Below, one piece after another: positions 1-7,464 of a stretch of 24,985 nucleotides of DNA. Below the pieces are notes generated by a model, which searched no databases, was not told the DNA's origin, and was given only the letters and a program-made list of their open reading frames with translations. This DNA is from a virus. The stretch spans positions 1 to 24,985 of IMG/VR virus record IMGVR_UViG_3300045003_000005; one strand, 5' to 3'. A program made the translations under genes and the position numbers. The first letter of the stretch is position 1. Every line of letters starts with the position of its first letter.

Positions 1-492
1 CTATTCGCGCGTGCGTGGTGGAGCAAGCAGGCTGAGACAGATAAGAGCGTTGCTGCGTTCCTCAAGTTGGTTCGCGCGTGGAAACCTATTAAGTGGTGGC
101 ACGAAGGCGGACTGATCGACAAGTCTCTCGCGCCCTGGATTCGCAAGGAGATGCGCAACACGCGCACGTTCACCGTGTTAGAAGGGCTCCCGTCGATTCT
201 CGACAAAGGCTTGAAGCTCCAGGCGTTCCACGGTTTGGTGGCTAATGGCATGGTGTACGGCCCATTGGGCGAGCCGTGGTGGGAACGTGTCATGGATCAG
301 CTCATCAAATTCCCTGGCGGGCGGTGGGACGACGCGGCGGACGTGTGCGGGCTCATCGGGCGTGGAATTGACCAGATGTTCGACGCCCAAGTACCATCCG
401 AAGTCAAGAAGCCGATGCTGGTGCCCTACACAGCCGCATGGCTGGAGCACAACTCGATACCCGACAAACCAAAGGTGAGGTATTTCTCATGA
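1..492 (+). CDS. Terminase large subunit, C-terminal part (partial)
   Basis: The frame is open from the first base, so the gene begins upstream and only the last 163 residues are visible. The large terminase is the ATP-driven motor and nuclease that cuts concatemeric DNA and packs it through the portal. The visible part fits the RNase H-like nuclease end: a segment reading FPGGRWDDAADVCGLIGRG matches the family pattern in which a late Asp pair (DD) after a Pro-Gly turn supplies a metal-binding residue. The ATPase motifs would lie upstream. Two small genes and the portal follow, as expected for a packaging module. The TGA stop overlaps the next start (ATGA), suggesting translational coupling. 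The assignment rests on the DD motif and on context. Confidence 0.8.
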   Translation, partial: LFARAWWSKQAETDKSVAAFLKLVRAWKPIKWWHEGGLIDKSLAPWIRKEMRNTRTFTVLEGLPSILDKGLKLQAFHGLVANGMVYGPLGEPWWERVMDQLIKFPGGRWDDAADVCGLIGRGIDQMFDAQVPSEVKKPMLVPYTAAWLEHNSIPDKPKVRYFS

Positions 493-863
493 TACGCTAC
501 AGAGCAGGCTTCGCGCCGGTCGCCGATGAAGGCGAAAAGCTTCCAACAGTTGCCGCGAAAACCAGCGCGGCCCCTACTCTGCCGACAGTCGAGGAGGCGA
601 AAGCCCGAGCAGCGGCACGGCAAACCCAAGTCCTCGACTACACCCGGAAGAAAGACGGGCCGTCGCCGCTGATTCAGAACCTGAGACAAGACGGGCCGAC
701 CCTGGAGAAATGGGTCGAGGCGGGCTACAAGCCCGAGAACTATCCTCCGGTGGGCTATGCCGAGTTGGACAGCCCGGCGCTGACGGAGTACAAAGCGAAG
801 GTCGCGGCGGCCTTGCAGAGTACGCCGCATTCCGTCAACGACAAACCCGAGGTGCAGTCATGA
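489..863 (+). CDS. Hypothetical protein between terminase and portal (124 aa)
   Basis: I do not recognise this protein. The start at 489 is preferred over upstream in-frame codons because it forms an ATGA overlap with the terminase stop and follows an AGGTGAGG ribosome-binding site at about 473-480. It is hydrophilic, rich in Ala, Lys and Pro, with a charged helix-prone stretch (EEAKARAAARQ) around residues 35-45 and no membrane segment or signal peptide. It ends in a second ATGA overlap with the next gene. Position suggests a packaging or head-completion accessory role, but that is inference from neighbours only. Confidence 0.7.
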   Translation: MIRYRAGFAPVADEGEKLPTVAAKTSAAPTLPTVEEAKARAAARQTQVLDYTRKKDGPSPLIQNLRQDGPTLEKWVEAGYKPENYPPVGYAELDSPALTEYKAKVAAALQSTPHSVNDKPEVQS

Positions 864-1030
864 CCGATCTTGCCAACATCGAAACCGCCGCCAAGCAAGA
901 GGTGGCGACCGTCAAGTCGAAGGTAGTTGCCTTCGTCAAGGCGCACATTCCGCACACCGTCGCCGCTGTTGTCGGCTACGTGAGCGGCCACTACGGTCTC
1001 ATCGGAGCGGTGCTGAAGCACCTGTTCTAA
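860..1030 (+). CDS. Small hypothetical protein (56 aa) with hydrophobic C-terminal half
   Basis: A short gene starting in an ATGA overlap with the preceding stop. The first 20 residues are a charged helix (ETAAKQEVATVKSKVVAF). The second half is hydrophobic with Gly and His (VAAVVGYVSGHYGLIGAVL) and could form one membrane helix or an amphipathic helix. The portal start follows one base after the TAA stop, so the four genes read as one coupled unit. I do not recognise a family. Support is the exact overlap and operon position; it is short enough that a proteomic or comparative check would matter. Confidence 0.6.
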   Translation: MTDLANIETAAKQEVATVKSKVVAFVKAHIPHTVAAVVGYVSGHYGLIGAVLKHLF

Positions 1031-1031
1031 C

Positions 1032-3239
1032 ATGGCTGACACATCCACAGACGGCGCGAGCGGTGGCCCTTCCGGGGGCTACGCCGGCATCACTTCCGAC
1101 CCTCGGCAGAACGCTAACGGGGGAATGCAGGACTCTAACACCATCACGGAGCGGGGTGAGAAACCCGAGCGCGATGAGAAAGAGGAAAAGCTCGTCCGCA
1201 AACTGTGGAAGTCATGGGAACAAGCCCGAAAGTTCGATGAGAACTTCCGCAAGCAGGTCGCATTGGATCGGCAGTACGCAGCCGGTACAAGCGACCTGTC
1301 TTGGGCGGTGACAACCAACCTCATCGGCGCATTCATCGACATCCTCGTGGCGCTGCTCTATGCGCGCGACCCTGACGTGAGCGTGAAAAAGGCTCCCCAG
1401 GTGGACGAGGACAACACCGAACAGATGGAAGCCTTCGCGCTCACAGCGCAGATCATCATTTCGCACCTCTGGAAGAAGGGCAAGCTGAAGCGAGCGGCCC
1501 GTAAGAAGGTGCGTAGTATCCTTTCAACCGCTGAGGGTTGGCTGAAGTGCAACCTGCTCAGTGAGAAAGAGCCTCAACCAGAGACGGAGAAGGCTCTCAA
1601 CGATGCGCGCGAGACATACGCGCGGCTTCAGGCCCAACTGAAGCTCATCGAGGACCCGGACGGTAAGAGCGAAGACGAGCTGGAGGCTGAAAAAGCCGAG
1701 AAGGAAGCGCTCATCGCGGAGTTGGAGGGCAAGTTGGAGCTTGCCGTCAACAAACTCTTCGCCATTGACTTCGTTCGCACCGAGCGAATCCAAGTATCCA
1801 CCGATGTTGAGTCCATAGAGGACTATCTCGACGCCGGCTGGATTGGAGACGAGTCGTTCATCAACGTCGAGGACGCCCTGGAGCGCTTCCCGCGCCTGCA
1901 CCCTGACGAACTGAAGACCGCGAAGAAGTACTACCAGCAGGAGCCGAAGGAACTCACGACTCGTGAGAACAACAATGCGCTCCCGCAAGGCACGATGACG
2001 GCCGAAAGCGCGCAAACCTTCAGCCCGAGCCAATCCGGCCCCGAGCAGGAGGCGTTTGTCCACGTCATTGAGATATGGGACCGCCGCGACAAGCGAATCC
2101 GCACTATCATCGAGGGTGTGAACGCCTGGGCGAAGGAACCGTTCTCTCCGCCGTACCCGACGAGCAGGTTCTACCCGTATTTCTACACCGCTTTCTACGA
2201 AGTTGACGGTCAGCGCCACGCGCAGTCTCTTTCCTGGCGGCTTTACAAGCTGCAAGATGAGTACAGCGCGACGCGATCCAACTTCCGGCTTACGCGCGAG
2301 CGTTCGATACCCGGAGTTCTGTTCAACGCCTCGCAGTTGGACGACACCGAGGCACGAAAGTTGGAAGGCTCGAAGCATCAGGAGTACACAGCCCTGAAGC
2401 CGAGCGATCCGAGCGTTGCGCTTGAGACCCTATTCGCTGCGAAGCCCGTCCAGGGCATCGACCCACGGCTTTACGATCCAACATATATCCTGTCTGACAT
2501 GGAGCGCATCTCCGGTGTACAGGAAGCACTCAGTGCTGCGATCAATAAGCCTGGAAACCCGAGCACTGCCACCGAAGCCTCAATTCAGCAACAGGGCACG
2601 AATGCTCGCACGTCCAGCGACCGTGATTACTTGGAGGATACGCTCACCGAGTTGGCGCACTACACGTTGGAGCAAGCGCTCCAGTGCATCACCAACGAGG
2701 AGGCTATCCGTATCGCCGGCTCGAAGGCGTTCTGGCCATATGGCATGTCCATCGAAGACCTGTTCACTATGGCGGAAGTTAGCATCGAGGCTGGCACGAC
2801 CGGCAAACCGAAGGCACCCGTTGACCAACAGGTGTGGGCAACGCTGCTGCCGATCATCAAAGAGACGATCGCGGAAATCCGACAGGCGCTGGCGAACGGC
2901 GACACTGCCACGGTGCAGAGCTTGACGGAACTCATCAAAGAGACCATGAAGCGCCTTGGCGACGAGACAGACTCGGAGCGTTTCATCCCGAAGACTCCAG
3001 CCCCAGGCACACCGGGAGCGGGCACGCCGCCTGCGCCGGTCATGCCGAACGTCAGCGTATCGCTGAAGGGCGAACTTTCTCCCGAGGCTGCGGCTGCGCT
3101 AGTATCTCCTGCCGTCGCCGTTGATCAGGCCGCAATGCCGAAGGTGCCGCCAGCTCCACCCGAGCCCGGCGCGCAGCCGGCACCGCCAGCGACGGGAGTA
3201 CCTGGGATAACACCCCCAGGTGGCGGACCAGCACAATAA
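1032..3239 (+). CDS. Portal protein (735 aa)
   Basis: Likely portal: the dodecameric ring at one capsid vertex through which DNA enters and leaves. The length fits the large podovirus portals (P22-type, about 700-730 residues). The N-terminus (about 1-50) is Gly/Ser-rich and disordered-looking. A conserved-looking core contains an LVALLYARDPDVSV segment near residue 110, followed by helix-rich clip/stem-type sequence. A Glu/Lys-rich coiled-coil-prone stretch lies at about 190-240. The last 80 residues are a Pro/Ala/Gly-rich low-complexity tail, probably flexible and facing the capsid interior. Placement between terminase and scaffold is the classical one. The ribosome-binding site before ATG 1032 is weak, so translation may depend on the upstream coupled genes. 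The fold is inferred from length, order and composition. Confidence 0.82.
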   Translation: MADTSTDGASGGPSGGYAGITSDPRQNANGGMQDSNTITERGEKPERDEKEEKLVRKLWKSWEQARKFDENFRKQVALDRQYAAGTSDLSWAVTTNLIGAFIDILVALLYARDPDVSVKKAPQVDEDNTEQMEAFALTAQIIISHLWKKGKLKRAARKKVRSILSTAEGWLKCNLLSEKEPQPETEKALNDARETYARLQAQLKLIEDPDGKSEDELEAEKAEKEALIAELEGKLELAVNKLFAIDFVRTERIQVSTDVESIEDYLDAGWIGDESFINVEDALERFPRLHPDELKTAKKYYQQEPKELTTRENNNALPQGTMTAESAQTFSPSQSGPEQEAFVHVIEIWDRRDKRIRTIIEGVNAWAKEPFSPPYPTSRFYPYFYTAFYEVDGQRHAQSLSWRLYKLQDEYSATRSNFRLTRERSIPGVLFNASQLDDTEARKLEGSKHQEYTALKPSDPSVALETLFAAKPVQGIDPRLYDPTYILSDMERISGVQEALSAAINKPGNPSTATEASIQQQGTNARTSSDRDYLEDTLTELAHYTLEQALQCITNEEAIRIAGSKAFWPYGMSIEDLFTMAEVSIEAGTTGKPKAPVDQQVWATLLPIIKETIAEIRQALANGDTATVQSLTELIKETMKRLGDETDSERFIPKTPAPGTPGAGTPPAPVMPNVSVSLKGELSPEAAAALVSPAVAVDQAAMPKVPPAPPEPGAQPAPPATGVPGITPPGGGPAQ

Positions 3240-3254
3240 CCCCACAGGTGATTT

Positions 3255-4517
3255 ATGGCGAACGAAGCAAACGGCGAAGGTGCAACCAACGAAGGCGTGT
3301 TGGGTGCGATTGACGAAGCGCTTGGCGAGCTTCTTGGAGGCACCAATGAGACGGATACTGACACTGGTGACACTGGTGCCGAGAGTGGCGACGGTGTGGG
3401 CGAGGAGGGTGGCCATTCGGCTGCTGATGACGCTTCTGGCGAAGCTCATCAGGGCGACGAACATGGAGGGGATGAAGCTGGCGGAGATGAATCAGCGGGC
3501 GAAGGGGCTCAACCCGCCGCTGCCAAAGGCTCCGACGAGTCAGACAAGTCCTATGCCGATACCGTCAAAGACGCAACCAAACTCGGTATTCAGCAGCGGC
3601 ATGACAACGGGCAGATCAAGTCCAAAGCCGAGTTGCAAGCTGAAATCGCCGCCAAGCAACAGGGCGGAGACGGAAAGCAAGGTGGTCAGGCTCCGGCCAA
3701 GAAAGCGGCCGATCCTGTAAACGACCCGATCGACAAGAACCTGTCGCAGCCGACGCAGGAGCGTATCCGCACGCTCATTGGCCGCACGAAAGAAGCGGAG
3801 ACTCGCGCGCAAACGGCTGAAAGCAACTTCAACACGTTCGTCACGGGGCTCCAGTCGGCCGGCGTCACGCCCGAGCAATACGGCGAGACGGTGAGCTTCC
3901 TCGCGCTGTTCAACAGCAACGACCCGAAGCAGCAGTCGCAAGCGTTGGGCATCCTCGAAGACATGGCTGACAAGCTGGCGTCGTACCTGGGTGTCGAGCG
4001 TAAGGCGTCTGACCCGCTGGCAAACCACCCTGACTTGCAGGCGGCGATCCAGAAGCGGGAGATTACGCCGCAGCTCGCTCGGCAAATGGCGGTCACGCGG
4101 AACCAACAGAACTTTCGCCAGGAAATCAACACGCATGCGCAGAACGCGCAGACGGAACAGCAACGGTTCGAGCAGGAGAAGCAGACCGCTATCAACGATC
4201 TGAACCAGCTCGAAGTGCAGCTACAGCAGCAGGACCCGCTGTACGCGCGGAAGAAGGCGGCCATCATCGACTCGTTGAAGGCAACCCTTGTGGACATTCC
4301 GCCGTCGAAGTGGAAAGCGGCTTTCCAGCGCGCGTATGCTTCCGTGAAGGTGACAGCGCCTCCGCCGAAGCCGAAGACACCCGTCAATCAACCGATGCGC
4401 GCCGGCCGGTCGCCTGCGGGCTCTGGTGCGAACGCCAAGACTGGTGGGCCTGGGCTGAACAACGGTGGACCGAAGTCTATGTTCGAGGCGATGTGGGGAA
4501 CAGAGCCTCCCAAGTAA
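3255..4517 (+). CDS. Scaffolding protein candidate (420 aa)
   Basis: Likely internal scaffold that guides capsid assembly and then exits. The first 95 residues are strongly acidic and Gly-rich (repeated GDxGGDE-type runs); residues about 120-150 are Gln/Lys-rich. The middle and late part (about 165-370) is helical and very rich in Gln and Glu, with coiled-coil-like runs such as EQQRFEQEKQTAINDL. The C-terminus is basic and Pro/Gly-rich, as in scaffolds that bind the coat through a basic tail. It sits between portal and capsid genes, and a CAGGTGA ribosome-binding site precedes ATG 3255. There is no Ser-His-Asp protease signature, so I do not call a protease fusion. The identification is from composition and order. 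Confidence 0.75.
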   Translation: MANEANGEGATNEGVLGAIDEALGELLGGTNETDTDTGDTGAESGDGVGEEGGHSAADDASGEAHQGDEHGGDEAGGDESAGEGAQPAAAKGSDESDKSYADTVKDATKLGIQQRHDNGQIKSKAELQAEIAAKQQGGDGKQGGQAPAKKAADPVNDPIDKNLSQPTQERIRTLIGRTKEAETRAQTAESNFNTFVTGLQSAGVTPEQYGETVSFLALFNSNDPKQQSQALGILEDMADKLASYLGVERKASDPLANHPDLQAAIQKREITPQLARQMAVTRNQQNFRQEINTHAQNAQTEQQRFEQEKQTAINDLNQLEVQLQQQDPLYARKKAAIIDSLKATLVDIPPSKWKAAFQRAYASVKVTAPPPKPKTPVNQPMRAGRSPAGSGANAKTGGPGLNNGGPKSMFEAMWGTEPPK

Positions 4518-4524
4518 CAACTTC

Positions 4525-4600
4525 TGGCGTGTAGCTCAGTAGGTAGAGCGCCGCCCTGTTAAGGCGGTGGTCGCAGGTTCGAGCCCTGCCGCGCCAGCCA
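4525..4600 (+). tRNA. tRNA-Asn (anticodon GTT)
   Basis: A complete cloverleaf can be drawn. The acceptor arm TGGCGTG pairs with CGCGCCA (one T-G pair). The D arm is GCTC/GAGC with an AGTAGGTA loop. The anticodon stem CCGCC/GGCGG holds loop CTGTTAA, giving anticodon GTT. The T arm GCAGG/CCTGC has loop TTCGAGC. U1-A72 and discriminator G73 match bacterial tRNA-Asn, and CCA is encoded. It is 7 nt after the scaffold stop and 10 nt before the next start, so it must be excised from a late mRNA or be read as part of it. Bases 4600-4604 (AGGAG) are also the ribosome-binding site of the next gene. The surrounding structural genes use AAC for Asn heavily. Confidence 0.96.
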
Positions 4601-4610
4601 GGAGACTGAC

Positions 4611-5018
4611 ATGGCCGAATTGAAACACATGGCGCGCACCAAGAAGGAGCGCAAAGAGGCGATGAAGCCAAAGGGGTTGGATGGTGACACCTACCCCTAC
4701 GGCCTGCGCGTGCGCCTTGGCCACGAGGAGATGTCGAAGCTGGGCATGGACACGATGCCGAAGGTGGGCGACAAAGTTCACCTCCAATCACACGCACATG
4801 TCGTGTCAGCCAGCGAGCATCACCACGAAGGCGACGAGGAGCCGAACCGCAGTGTTGAATTGGAATTGCGGCATATGGCTGTCGGCAAGCCGAAGGAAGG
4901 CGAAGTTGCCAATCCGACTGCTGATGGCATGAAGAACGCCATGGACGCGGCGCTCTCGAAGCCGGCGAAGGGCAAAGCCGCCAAGAAAGTGGTCGATACG
5001 GACAACGATGAGCGATAG
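4611..5018 (+). CDS. Small capsid accessory protein, capsid staple-like (135 aa)
   Basis: The N-terminus is short and basic (MARTKKERKEAMKPK). It is followed by a compact beta-rich domain (about 24-95): YPYGLRVRLGHEEMSKLG, a PKVGDKVHLQSHAHVVSAS strand pair, then SVELELRHMAV. The C-terminal 40 residues are Lys/Ala-rich and probably flexible. This arrangement (basic arm, YPYG strand, PKVGD turn, final ELRHMAV-type strand) resembles the small capsid staple or minor capsid proteins encoded just before the major capsid gene in some podoviruses; that recognition is from memory of the family pattern. The AGGAG before ATG 4611 overlaps the tRNA CCA end. A strong hairpin follows the stop. Confidence 0.55.
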   Translation: MAELKHMARTKKERKEAMKPKGLDGDTYPYGLRVRLGHEEMSKLGMDTMPKVGDKVHLQSHAHVVSASEHHHEGDEEPNRSVELELRHMAVGKPKEGEVANPTADGMKNAMDAALSKPAKGKAAKKVVDTDNDER

Positions 5019-5028
5019 TTGACGAACG

Positions 5029-5056
5029 ACGCCGGCTATGGTGGCATAGCCGGCGT
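5029..5056 (+). terminator. Perfect 12-bp hairpin in the capsid gene leader (possible terminator or processing site)
   Basis: ACGCCGGCTATG pairs perfectly with CATAGCCGGCGT around a GTGG loop, 11 nt after the staple-like gene stop. The stem is stable, but what follows (TAGACCTTCGG) is not a U-tract, so ordinary intrinsic termination is doubtful. It could attenuate read-through, be an RNase III-type processing site, or protect the 5' end of the capsid mRNA. The remaining leader to 5174 holds a weaker stem (CGCTC/GAGCG near 5091-5106), a GAGGAGGG purine run near 5129-5136, and no clear promoter. Confidence 0.4.
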
Positions 5057-5174
5057 TAGACCTTCGGACGTAACCCTGGCCTCGTCCACCGGGCGCTCAA
5101 TCGAGCGGCGTAGATCGGCTTCGCACGCCGAGGAGGGTAGTGGAAATCCATAACCTTTTTCGGAGTGCAACATC

Positions 5175-6248
5175 ATGCCGTTTACCACAGAGCAATTGGC
5201 CTATGCGGGCAACGCGGCCATCAACTACTACCTGAAGAACGAGCCGATTGACCAGATCAACGTCAATCGCCCGCTCATCAAGAAGCTGATGGAAGGCAAG
5301 AAGCCCTACGTGGGTGGTCTCCAGTACGTTGTCGAGCAGCTTCGCTACTCGAACGACTCCAACTTTCAGTCGTACTTCGGTGACACCCAGGTTACGTACA
5401 ACCGGAAGCGCACGTTGCAACAGGCGAAGTACACCTGGGGCAGCTTCCATGACGGCTTCGGTCTGAACGAGGACGAGCTGGCGCAGAACGGCATCGTCAT
5501 GACCGACGACAAGTCGTCCACGCCGACCGACGCGGAGAAGGTGCAGCTCACCAACCTGCTGCAAGAGAATGCGGAGACCCTGAAGCTCGGCTTTCAGGAG
5601 AACTTCGACTACATGCTGCACTTGGACGGCACGCAGTCGGCAACCAACATCCCCGGTCTCGATCTGTTGATTTCGACCACGCCGGCCGTGCCGATGGTGG
5701 TTGGCGGCCTCGACCAGTCCGTGTATCCCTGGTGGCAGAACAACGCCATCACTGGCGTCAACAGCGGCACTGCGGGCCTCCTGACCGAATCCATGGAGGT
5801 GTTGTGGCGCGACTGTACGCGCTACGGTGGGTTCAGCCCTGACTACATCCTGGCGGGCGAGGCGTTCATCGACGCCTACCGTAAGGACGCCAAGGCGACC
5901 ATCAACCGCACCGTGTTCATGAAGGACAAGGGCGACAACATCGACCATATGGACGGTTCGATTGGTGAGGACGGGCGCACTGGCCTGTACTTCAAGAACC
6001 GCGAAATCATTTGGGACCCGGTGATGACGGTGTTGGATCAGCTCTACGCCCCGAGCATTCCGTGGGCGAAGCGCTGCTACTTCATCAACAGCCGCTTCCT
6101 GAAGTTGCGGCCGATCCAGGGCCACTGGATGATTAACCGGACGCCTCCGCGCGTGTACGACCGTTACGTCCACTACTTCGCGCTGACCGCGAAGGCGGCG
6201 CTGACGACCGGCAAGCGGAACGCCCACGGAGTGTGCTCCATCGCGTAA
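5175..6248 (+). CDS. Major capsid protein (357 aa)
   Basis: Likely the HK97-fold coat subunit that forms the icosahedral shell. The length (357 residues) is typical. The N-terminus starts TTEQLAYAGNAAINYYLKN and runs into PIDQINVNRPLIKKLMEGKKPYVGG, a pattern I associate with podovirus coats (N-arm, then a Pro-Leu-rich helix and a Gly turn). The middle is rich in aromatic and charged residues (FGDTQVTYNRKRTLQQAKYTWGSFHDGF), fitting an E-loop and P-domain. The C-terminal part has the DP..DQLY and INSRFLKLRPI strands expected of an A-domain. It follows the scaffold and staple genes. A CGGAG ribosome-binding site (about 5161-5165) fixes ATG 5175. Its own long leader may allow separate, high expression. 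No cleavage site is evident. Confidence 0.85.
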   Translation: MPFTTEQLAYAGNAAINYYLKNEPIDQINVNRPLIKKLMEGKKPYVGGLQYVVEQLRYSNDSNFQSYFGDTQVTYNRKRTLQQAKYTWGSFHDGFGLNEDELAQNGIVMTDDKSSTPTDAEKVQLTNLLQENAETLKLGFQENFDYMLHLDGTQSATNIPGLDLLISTTPAVPMVVGGLDQSVYPWWQNNAITGVNSGTAGLLTESMEVLWRDCTRYGGFSPDYILAGEAFIDAYRKDAKATINRTVFMKDKGDNIDHMDGSIGEDGRTGLYFKNREIIWDPVMTVLDQLYAPSIPWAKRCYFINSRFLKLRPIQGHWMINRTPPRVYDRYVHYFALTAKAALTTGKRNAHGVCSIA

Positions 6249-6317
6249 GGCGCGATGGCAACGGGGCTGCGTAAGCCGCCCCAAAGCACCAACCAACAAG
6301 TTTTCTGGAGAATCAAC

Positions 6318-6980
6318 ATGTCTTTTCAAGCTCTGAGCGTTACGAACTTGCCGATCTACCTGCCCTTCAACAAGGCTCCGGTTCCGTTCGGTGACGCAAT
6401 CGAAGGTCTGACCTGCACCTCGGCCGCGCCCGGCGTCCTGAACGCGCCCGGCTACGTGCCGACCAACGGTGACTTGGTGGCGATCAGCTATACGGCGGGC
6501 GGGTCATTCCCGGCCGGCCTCGGCATCGGCACCATCGGCCAGTATCCCAACTTCGCGGGCAACAGCTCCGTCAATCCGGTCGGTCTCGCGGCTGCGGCGT
6601 ACTACGTCGTGTCGGCCAACCAGTCCACCGGCAACTTCTCTCTGTCGCTGACCAAGGGCGGCGCGGCGATCACCACGACCAGCACTGGCTCCAACCTCGT
6701 GCTACACCTCCTGAGCGGTCAGGTGGACGGTGTGACTCTGCCGTTCAAGCCGGGCAACACGGTCGTCGTGGAGAACAACACGGCGGGCTCGCTGGTTCTG
6801 CAAGGCGCTCCCGACGCCGGGCAGGCTGCGCCGGGGCAGGGTTACAACCCCCCGACCGGCCCCGGCACCTGGGTCAATCTGGTCACTGTGCCAGCGAACT
6901 CCGTCGCCAGCGGTGTGGTCCTGGCATACGACTGGATTCGCGTCAGCACTTCGGGCACTCTTTCGTTGCAGCAATCCTAA
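6318..6980 (+). CDS. Capsid-adjacent beta-rich virion protein, possible decoration/head fibre (220 aa)
   Basis: Start 6318 is chosen over an ATG at 6255 because TCTGGAG lies just upstream and the 6255-6317 segment encodes an unlikely extension. The protein is rich in Gly, Ser, Thr, Val and Asn with alternating strand-like hydrophobics (YYVVSANQSTGNFSLSLTKGG) and nearly no charged helix, typical of a beta-sandwich virion surface protein. It comes directly after the major capsid gene, where decoration or head-fibre proteins are common. The intergenic 6249-6317 includes a GGGGC/GCCCC hairpin near 6264-6283. Function is inferred from position and composition only. Confidence 0.65.
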   Translation: MSFQALSVTNLPIYLPFNKAPVPFGDAIEGLTCTSAAPGVLNAPGYVPTNGDLVAISYTAGGSFPAGLGIGTIGQYPNFAGNSSVNPVGLAAAAYYVVSANQSTGNFSLSLTKGGAAITTTSTGSNLVLHLLSGQVDGVTLPFKPGNTVVVENNTAGSLVLQGAPDAGQAAPGQGYNPPTGPGTWVNLVTVPANSVASGVVLAYDWIRVSTSGTLSLQQS

Positions 6981-6999
6981 GCTGCAACAGGAGACCCCC

Positions 7000-7386
7000 A
7001 TGTTGTACGAACGAGTAAAGATCACACGGGACCCGCACACGGTTTACAACCGTTCGGTGCTCCCGTGGGAAATCGCCATCCTCGAATTCACGTTCGAGGA
7101 AGGCAATGTGCAACGTCTCGGAACGCAGGAGCGAACCGCTGACGCCTATCCCGATCCGGCAACCGAATTCCAACGGTTGACCGTGGCATACGGGTCGGAC
7201 CCGCAGAGCGGCACGCCGTATGTGGCGTCTGTCTACGGTCAGGCGTCGCAGGGCGTCAATGCGCTGAGGCGTGCCATTGCTGAGGTGAAAGCGGAGGACG
7301 AAGCCACGAAGCCCAAGGCTGCGTCAACCCGGCGAAAGCGGAAGGTGCTCCCGGCCTCCGTGTTGGCTGACCCGCTGATGGCTTGA
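7000..7386 (+). CDS. Hypothetical protein preceding terminator (128 aa)
   Basis: ATG 7000 follows an ACAGGAG site with good spacing, so this start is used rather than upstream frame extensions overlapping the previous gene. The protein has an N-terminal mixed domain (about 1-90; YERVKITRDPHTVYNRSVLPWEIAILEF) and a Lys/Arg/Ala-rich tail (about 95-120; KPKAASTRRKRK) that could bind nucleic acid or an acidic partner. It is the last gene before the clear terminator at 7417-7451, so it belongs to the capsid transcription block. I do not recognise the family; a minor head or head-tail joining role is possible but not shown. Confidence 0.6.
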   Translation: MLYERVKITRDPHTVYNRSVLPWEIAILEFTFEEGNVQRLGTQERTADAYPDPATEFQRLTVAYGSDPQSGTPYVASVYGQASQGVNALRRAIAEVKAEDEATKPKAASTRRKRKVLPASVLADPLMA

Positions 7387-7395
7387 GTGGGGCTC

Positions 7396-7413
7396 CTATC
7401 GCGGTAGCGATAG
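7396..7413 (+). other. 7-bp inverted repeat with GGTA centre
   Basis: CTATCGC pairs with GCGATAG around GGTA, just before the intrinsic terminator. It may be part of the termination structure, an RNA-stabilising stem or a protein-binding palindrome. The sequence alone does not decide. Confidence 0.4.
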
Positions 7414-7416
7414 CTT

Positions 7417-7451
7417 GAGGGCTCGGGCGGCAACTCCCGAGCCCTCCTTTT
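7417..7451 (+). terminator. Rho-independent terminator after the capsid block
   Basis: GAGGGCTCGGG pairs perfectly with CCCGAGCCCTC (11 bp) around an 8-nt loop and is followed by CTTTT. It lies 30 nt downstream of the 128-aa gene stop and 13 nt before the next start. It divides packaging/capsid genes from the tail and ejection genes, and probably sets expression ratios through partial read-through, because no obvious promoter is visible after it. Confidence 0.88.
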
Positions 7452-7464
7452 ATGCGGAGCTGAA

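Noticed and set aside
1524-2378. Antisense open frame opposite the portal (284 codons)
   Set aside because: Composition of an antisense shadow; portal assignment is firm.
4525-4600. tRNA gene as an integration (att) site
   Set aside because: No integrase or repeated tRNA 3' end was seen, and the tRNA lies inside the late operon.
5019-5047. Possible sigma70 promoter (TTGACG) before the capsid gene
   Set aside because: At 17-bp spacing the -10 hexamer is TGGCAT, only 3 of 6 matches, and it overlaps the hairpin.
6255-6317. Upstream ATG for the capsid-adjacent gene
   Set aside because: It lacks a ribosome-binding site, while TCTGGAG is well placed for ATG 6318.
5097-6329. Long antisense open frame opposite the capsid gene (410 codons)
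   Set aside because: Arg/Val/Leu-rich product typical of antisense to high-GC coding DNA; no domain, and the + strand gene is well supported.
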